A stretch of DNA of 17,886 nucleotides from Bog-473 sp052148295 (GTDB taxonomy: Bacteria > Actinomycetota > Acidimicrobiia > Acidimicrobiales > RAAP-2). The position numbers and the translations under genes were made by a program. The stretch's first letter is position 1. Every line of letters begins with the position of its first letter. The notes under the pieces are model-generated. The model was not told where the DNA came from. It worked only from the letters and a program-made list of their open reading frames with translations, and searched no databases. The DNA lies in contig JBKQIP010000252.1 of assembly GCA_052148295.1 (NCBI GenBank), forward strand, positions 1 through 17,886. Direction: 5' to 3'. Of the stretch, positions 13,867 through 17,886 are shown one piece after another.

Positions 13867-14469
13867 ATGCGATCGGACATGAAACCTGGCGGTGTCTTCC
13901 CCGACTATGCGCTGCCGGACCATACCAACACGGTTCGTCGGCTCAGCGAACTTCAAGGTCCTGACCCAATGATCCTCACGCTGGCGCGGGGCAACTATTG
14001 CCCGAAGGAGCATCAACAACATCTCGAACTCGCGACTCACTACGCAAAAATCGCCGTTGCCTACACTCAGATCGTCACGATTTCGACCGACGACCACCAC
14101 ACCACGCAGGAGTTCCGGTTGTCGGTCGGTGCTCAATGGCCATTTCTCTCGGATCCCGATCGCACGATTCAAAAGGATCTCGACATTCAGGAATACACCG
14201 ATCCCGAGCACGATCCGATGATTCCTCACACTCTGGTACTCAAGCCGGGACTTGTGATCCACCGCATCTACAACGGCTACTGGTTCTGGGGCCGCCCGTC
14301 GTTCTACGACCTGTGGTCGGACCTTTGCACAGCCTCTGCCGAAATCCGACCCGATTGGGACCTGAGCAAACCAGGACTACGCCAGGCCTGGGACGCGGGC
14401 GATTATTCGAGCTTTCACGGCTGGAATAAACGGGCTGCTCAGTCGATGCCCACATCGTATGAGTCATAG
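13867..14469 (+). CDS. Peroxiredoxin-like (redoxin) protein with retained active-site cysteine
   Basis: A 200-residue thioredoxin-fold protein. LTLARGNYCPKEHQ at 37-50 puts C45 at the N-terminus of the first helix, the place of the peroxidatic cysteine in RGxWCP-type peroxiredoxin-like proteins. A second cysteine is C154 (SDLCTAS), which could be a resolving partner or be incidental. Expected role: reduction of hydroperoxides, or a thiol-dependent transfer, in the cytoplasm. Strong AAGGAGG lies 8 bases before the ATG. It is the same-length paralogue of the cysteine-free protein at 10542-11156, which sits in the divergent leftward run. The nitronate monooxygenase-like gene follows at 79 bp. 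Confidence 0.85.
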   Translation: MRSDMKPGGVFPDYALPDHTNTVRRLSELQGPDPMILTLARGNYCPKEHQQHLELATHYAKIAVAYTQIVTISTDDHHTTQEFRLSVGAQWPFLSDPDRTIQKDLDIQEYTDPEHDPMIPHTLVLKPGLVIHRIYNGYWFWGRPSFYDLWSDLCTASAEIRPDWDLSKPGLRQAWDAGDYSSFHGWNKRAAQSMPTSYES

Positions 14470-14548
14470 CGTTCCAGCAGACTTACGTGGGCGAGATGAG
14501 TTCCAATCGACTTTGGTTGCCTTGGTGTGAACCCGAGCGAAAGGGTGC

Positions 14549-15508
14549 GTGGTGGTGATGCGAACACCAGTATGCGAGCTGCTCGGGATTGAACAACCGA
14601 TCGTCCTTGCCGCCATGGTGGCGGTGCCCGAACTGGCTGCTGCGGTCTCGAATGCTGGAGGGCTCGGCATGGTGACGCTGACGTGGTCCGCTCCTGTTGG
14701 TGATGTGGTCCGGGACACGGCGGCGCTCACCGATCGCCCCTTTTGCGGCAACCTGGTTCTCACTTCCGATCAGCACCGGCGCCTCGACGAGGCCCTCGAG
14801 GCGGGGCTGCGGATCGTGTCGCTATTCCTCGGAGATCCGACCGGCTACGTGGAGCCGGTCCACGAAGCCGAGGGACTCGTGCTGTGTACGGTCGGAAGTG
14901 CCGAAGAGGCGCGGCGGGCAGTTGCGAGCGGAGTTGACGTCATTGTGGCGCAGGGTTGGGAAGCCGGGGGGCACGTGGGTGGTCGAATTGCGACGCTCCC
15001 CTTGGTACCCGCGGTCGTGGACGCGGTAGCGCCGGTGCCAGTGATCGCGGCCGGCGGGATCGGAGACGCTCGCGGCGTGGCTGCGGTTCTCGCCCTGGGT
15101 GCTCAGGCGGCGTGGGTGGGGACCAGGTTTCTGCTGGCCCAGGAGATGCCCATCCACGAGGAGTACCGCAATCGCCTGATAGATGCGGTCGAAACGGATG
15201 CCGAGTGGTATCCCGACCTCTACGACGTCGACTGGCCGGATTCGCCGCACCGCGCCCTGCACAACTCGACGGCAGAGATGTGGGAGGCAGCAGGCCGGCC
15301 GCCGCTCGAGAGAAGACCGGGAGTGGGCGATGTCGTCGCGCACTTCGCTTCGGGCGAAGCAATCGTCCGCTATGAGCCCGCACCGCCGATGGTGGGCACC
15401 ACCGGTGACATTGAAGCGCTCTCTATGTGGGCCGGACAAAGCGTTGCGCTGGCCAGTCAGCTGCAACCGGCGGCACAAATCGTAGCTGAGCTCGTTTCGC
15501 GTTTGTGA
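14549..15508 (+). CDS. Nitronate monooxygenase-like FMN-dependent protein
   Basis: A 319-residue TIM-barrel of the 2-nitropropane dioxygenase/nitronate monooxygenase family. SNAGGLGMVT at 34-43; the conserved catalytic His is H142 in AQGWEAGGHVGG; the FMN phosphate site AAGGIGD is at 167-173; and WVGTRFLLAQE at 189-199 is typical. Known members oxidise alkyl nitronates such as propionate 3-nitronate to aldehydes or keto acids plus nitrite; enoyl-ACP reductase FabK is a related alternative. The start is ambiguous: GTG codons at 14549, 14552 and 14555 and an ATG at 14558 are in a row, with AAAGGG (14541-14545 region) upstream, so the true start could be up to three residues later. Third gene of the rightward cluster. 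Confidence 0.88.
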   Translation: MVVMRTPVCELLGIEQPIVLAAMVAVPELAAAVSNAGGLGMVTLTWSAPVGDVVRDTAALTDRPFCGNLVLTSDQHRRLDEALEAGLRIVSLFLGDPTGYVEPVHEAEGLVLCTVGSAEEARRAVASGVDVIVAQGWEAGGHVGGRIATLPLVPAVVDAVAPVPVIAAGGIGDARGVAAVLALGAQAAWVGTRFLLAQEMPIHEEYRNRLIDAVETDAEWYPDLYDVDWPDSPHRALHNSTAEMWEAAGRPPLERRPGVGDVVAHFASGEAIVRYEPAPPMVGTTGDIEALSMWAGQSVALASQLQPAAQIVAELVSRL

Positions 15509-15875
15509 GTCCAAGCGGCCGCCACGGCGACGCCGATGACCGGCGATTGACTTCGCCCTCCTCTATATCAAGGTCCCTGATCTCTTCTGTCGTGAGGACG
15601 ACGGCATAGCTACGCGTCCTTCAAGGTGCTCGCAGTGGTTGCCTGGGGGCGGCGTCTCCAGGCACCGACTACGGCATGAGGAACGAACGTTCAGGCGCCT
15701 AGAGATGGACTTGCTCGATGGCTCGCTCTGTGCTGGATCTCGCGCTGTGCCGGGGGTGAGCTTGGCGTCGGACTCAACGCAGGCGAACCTGAGGAAGCCC
15801 TCGTGACGCATCGCCCCCAAATAGTTGCCGCGGCCGATGTGCCCGATCGGGGCGGCTAGTATTGGGAACTACTAG
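15509..15875. other. Convergent intergenic region, no supported gene
   Basis: This 367-bp stretch lies between two gene ends. A leftward 85-codon frame (15820-15563) is rich in Ser/Arg, lacks a ribosome site and matches nothing I know, so I do not call it. A 7-bp hairpin TGCCTGG/CCAGGCA (15640-15646 with 15658-15664) without a T-run could end transcription. A GAACGTTC palindrome is at 15685-15692. Confidence 0.5.
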
Positions 15876-16784
15876 TCAGGTGGCAGCAAGGTACGTGCGG
15901 TAAATCTCCGCATACCTCCCGGCGATCTGCTGAACTGCATCCTGCCGGGAGACCTGCCCCGCAAGGAACCCCTGGAGTGCGTCGTACCAGATGGTCCGCC
16001 CCACGGCAAAGCCGTCGACGCCCGTTACCGGCGCCGCCACCTGTAGCCAATGGAGGACTTTGGCCTCGTCAGCGCCCCGGCCGAGAATGATGCAGACCAC
16101 TCCGTCACGCCCTCCGTTTCTGGCCTGCGCTACTGCTCTCTCGCAGTCTTCGGCTCTGTCGAGTCCCTCGATCTTCCACACGTCCGGTTCGACGTCTGCA
16201 GTTTGGAGACGTCGGATCGCTTCGATGACGAGATATGGCCGCAGCTCCTTGTCGTAGGTGGCGGCGTCTTCGTAGAGGTCGATCTGCTCGGTTGTGGGGG
16301 GAACCAGGAGTTCGAAGAGAAGTTTGCGGTCGTGCTTGCGCAACCACCGCGAGAGCCGGGCCAGACGTTGAGCCTGCCGTTTGTTCAGCTCAAGGTTACC
16401 CTCAGGGTTGTAGCGAACGAGCACCTTGGCGAAGGTCGGGTCGAAGGCCTCGATGTGTTCGGCGTAATTTTCACCGTACTCGAACTGAAATTCGTCTTGA
16501 CCCGACCGCTCCACAGGCATCGCGAGTGGCGCGCCCTCTGCTCTGGCCTTGTGTGCCACTGAGGACCCGAACTCTTCGTCCACGAGCACGCCCGCGGCCG
16601 ATGCCGGCACCCGACCCTCCCTGACAACCTCAACATGGGCTTCGAAAATCAACTCCTTGGCGTCAACGATGCCGGCATTCACCTCGGCCGAGACCGGTTC
16701 CTTGGTCCCGAATAACCCCTTCTCGAACGACCCTCTGTGATCGAAGGCCAACAGGTACAGGGGTCCGTCATAGCCGAGGGTCAT
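15876..16784 (-). CDS. Stand-alone DUF2090 / class I aldolase-like TIM-barrel protein
   Basis: A 302-residue protein resembling the DUF2090 domain found at the C-terminus of some IolC (5-dehydro-2-deoxygluconokinase) proteins, and distantly LacD-type aldolases. LYLLAFDHRGSF at 9-20 is the hallmark start; FELLVPPT at 158-165, VWKIEGLD at 202-209 with K204 as candidate Schiff-base lysine, LGRGADEAKVLHWL, and GVDGFAVGRTIW near the end follow in order. The expected role is cleavage or formation of a sugar-phosphate carbon bond, by analogy only. No kinase domain is attached. The ATG at 16784 has AAGGGAGG (16789-16796) 4 bases upstream, which rejects a longer frame to 16916. It is divergent from the SnoaL-like gene. 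Confidence 0.8.
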   Translation of the reverse strand: MTLGYDGPLYLLAFDHRGSFEKGLFGTKEPVSAEVNAGIVDAKELIFEAHVEVVREGRVPASAAGVLVDEEFGSSVAHKARAEGAPLAMPVERSGQDEFQFEYGENYAEHIEAFDPTFAKVLVRYNPEGNLELNKRQAQRLARLSRWLRKHDRKLLFELLVPPTTEQIDLYEDAATYDKELRPYLVIEAIRRLQTADVEPDVWKIEGLDRAEDCERAVAQARNGGRDGVVCIILGRGADEAKVLHWLQVAAPVTGVDGFAVGRTIWYDALQGFLAGQVSRQDAVQQIAGRYAEIYRTYLAAT

Positions 16785-16942
16785 GAGACCTCCCTTGCCA
16801 GCGCTCTTCAGCTCATACGACGTAGCGACAAGGCGAAACCTAGTTCCTTCACAGAGCTCGGCCGCCAGGAGCGCCCTATCGTTGGGTCGAAAAGTGGACT
16901 CGGCTGGCCGGCTCATTCGCTGGTCAAAAGAGAAGGGATCGT

Positions 16943-16949
16943 GGAGGGG
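16943..16949 (+). promoter_or_regulatory. Ribosome binding site GGAGGGG deciding a GTG start
   Basis: GGAGGGG lies 4 bases before the GTG at 16954. It fixes the start of the SnoaL-like gene; an open frame continues upstream to 16783 but would overlap the leader of the divergent aldolase-like gene. Confidence 0.65.
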
Positions 16950-16953
16950 CCAA

Positions 16954-17778
16954 GTGCCATGGTTTCCAGATTTCGTTAGCGCCGTTGAACTGGCCCGTGG
17001 CCAGACGCGTTCAGTGGGTCTTGCTGATCCCGTACGTCAATACTTCGACGCTCTCGAGACCGGGCGCACTCACGAACTGGAAGAGATATGGCCCGGCGAA
17101 GTGGTGATTTATGACCCACGAGAGGGGGAGGTGCGCGGTCACAGACAGCTTCGACGGTTTGTTCGCAGCAACCAAGTCTTGTGGGCTGAGCGCCACGTCC
17201 GCATCGAAACCATCGCCTCTACCAAGGTTGATGGTCGGGCCGTAGTCGAACTGCGGGCGCACCTGGACGACTACAACGGGCAGCCGGTGGATTGGCCGAT
17301 AACCGTCGTTGCAGAGTCCATAAACGAAATGTCCGTGGAGTTCCGCACCTACTGCAGCCAATGGCCGGTCGACGGGCAGCATCACGTCAGGCGCGCCTTG
17401 CTTAAGCCAGCCAACGTCAACCTAAGCCACGTTGTCGAACGATACCTGGCCGCGCTCAGCGCCGGAGATCTCGACTCGATCTTGAGCACATTTGCCCCAG
17501 ACGCGTACTTCCGCGAATCAATCGGTCCGCACTCTTTACATCGTGGTTCGAGTGAGCTGCGTTCTTATTTCGCCGAGTGCTTCAAGGCCGGCGGAGGGCT
17601 GAGGCTGGAGCAGTGCACCGTGACCGACGACGGCGTGCGTTGCGCTTTGGAATTCAACTGTGTTCGATGGGGTAGCCACGACTTGATACCTCAAGCTGGA
17701 ATTGCCGTCTATGAGCGAAATCCGGCCGGTCTGCTGGCTGCGGTCCGAATTTATGATGAAATCGAGGTGCCCGTTTGA
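16954..17778 (+). CDS. Double NTF2/SnoaL-like domain protein
   Basis: A 274-residue protein that appears to hold two small cone-shaped NTF2-like domains. The first spans about 22-135 (VRQYFDALETGRTHELEEIW, then VVIYDPREGEVRGHRQLRRFV). The second spans about 156-274 (VVERYLAALSAGDLDSILSTF, then APDAYFRESIGPHSLHRGSSELRSYF and a C-terminal RIYDEIEV strand). Each starts with the helix-D-A-L/A-A-L pattern followed by a gating strand, as in SnoaL polyketide cyclases, limonene epoxide hydrolases and ketosteroid isomerases. The domain copies are diverged, unlike the tandem VOC protein. The ligand is unknown. The 169-bp gap to the divergent aldolase-like gene suggests shared control; no promoter pair was clear. 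Confidence 0.72.
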   Translation: MPWFPDFVSAVELARGQTRSVGLADPVRQYFDALETGRTHELEEIWPGEVVIYDPREGEVRGHRQLRRFVRSNQVLWAERHVRIETIASTKVDGRAVVELRAHLDDYNGQPVDWPITVVAESINEMSVEFRTYCSQWPVDGQHHVRRALLKPANVNLSHVVERYLAALSAGDLDSILSTFAPDAYFRESIGPHSLHRGSSELRSYFAECFKAGGGLRLEQCTVTDDGVRCALEFNCVRWGSHDLIPQAGIAVYERNPAGLLAAVRIYDEIEVPV

Positions 17779-17853
17779 CTTGACCGTGTAGCGGAACTCA
17801 TCACAGATTCCCAAACGAGATCGCAGGCGTGACCCGGTGCACCCGCCGGTCGT

Positions 17854-17874
17854 GGGGGCGGCGGGGCCGCCCCC
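17854..17874. repeat. GC-only hairpin at the right edge
   Basis: GGGGGCGGC (17854-17862) pairs with GCCGCCCCC (17866-17874) around a GGG loop. The surrounding last 35 bases are almost only G and C. It may be real, but it lies at the end of the window and could be an assembly-edge artefact. Confidence 0.4.
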
Positions 17875-17886
17875 CCCGGGCCGGCG

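Noticed and set aside
15563..15820. Leftward 85-codon frame in the convergent intergenic region
   Set aside because: No ribosome site, Ser/Arg-rich composition and no recognised motif; could be a fossil but I cannot support it.
16783..16953. Longer N-terminus for the SnoaL-like protein
   Set aside because: The added 57 residues are Arg/Ser-rich, overlap the leader of the divergent gene, and a strong GGAGGGG site points to the GTG at 16954.

Overview
The window is high-GC DNA, gene-dense, with many AAGGAG/GGGAGG-type ribosome sites and several GTG starts. The gene types (transsulfuration pair, coenzyme-F420-reductase-like protein, many VOC proteins, actinobacterial GH15 enzyme, Tat-exported glycine-rich repeat protein) suggest an actinobacterium, possibly a soil or aquatic Acidimicrobiia-like lineage. 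That placement is inference. No rRNA, intact tRNA, CRISPR array, transposase or phage gene was seen.

Layout. (1) 1-1740, minus strand: a complete cystathionine beta-synthase followed 7 bp later by the first 21 codons of a cystathionine gamma-synthase/lyase-like gene cut by the window edge, forming a transsulfuration operon. (2) 2106-3494, plus: a two-Rossmann FAD/NAD(P) oxidoreductase. (3) 3646-5334, plus: a Tat-exported protein made of VYG/GVG repeats, with two exact-length 222-bp tandem units. (4) 5335-5876: a gene-free stretch unusually rich in inverted repeats, including a degenerate tRNA-like element. (5) 5877-13104, minus: a long collinear run, in transcription order GH15 glucan/trehalose hydrolase, cysteine-free peroxiredoxin-like protein, VOC protein, pyridine-nucleotide-disulfide-type flavoenzyme (ATGA overlap), tandem-VOC protein, F420-reductase-like protein, SDR. 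(6) 13362-15508, plus, divergent from run 5: cupin, peroxiredoxin-like protein with the active-site cysteine, and nitronate monooxygenase-like protein. (7) 15876-16784, minus: a stand-alone DUF2090/aldolase-like protein, divergent from (8) 16954-17778, plus: a double NTF2/SnoaL-like protein. The last ~30 bases are extremely GC-rich.

How they may work together. Regions 5 and 6 share a 257-bp divergent intergenic region and look like one redox or detoxification island. It holds two same-length peroxiredoxin-fold paralogues on opposite strands (one with Cys45, one with Asp45 and no cysteine at all), three VOC domains in two proteins, two nicotinamide-dependent reductase-like proteins, an FAD disulfide-reductase relative, an FMN nitronate monooxygenase relative and a cupin. 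Three of the enzymes lack or replace residues that are catalytic in their families, so the annotated activities should be read as fold assignments. The substrate of the island cannot be told from sequence.
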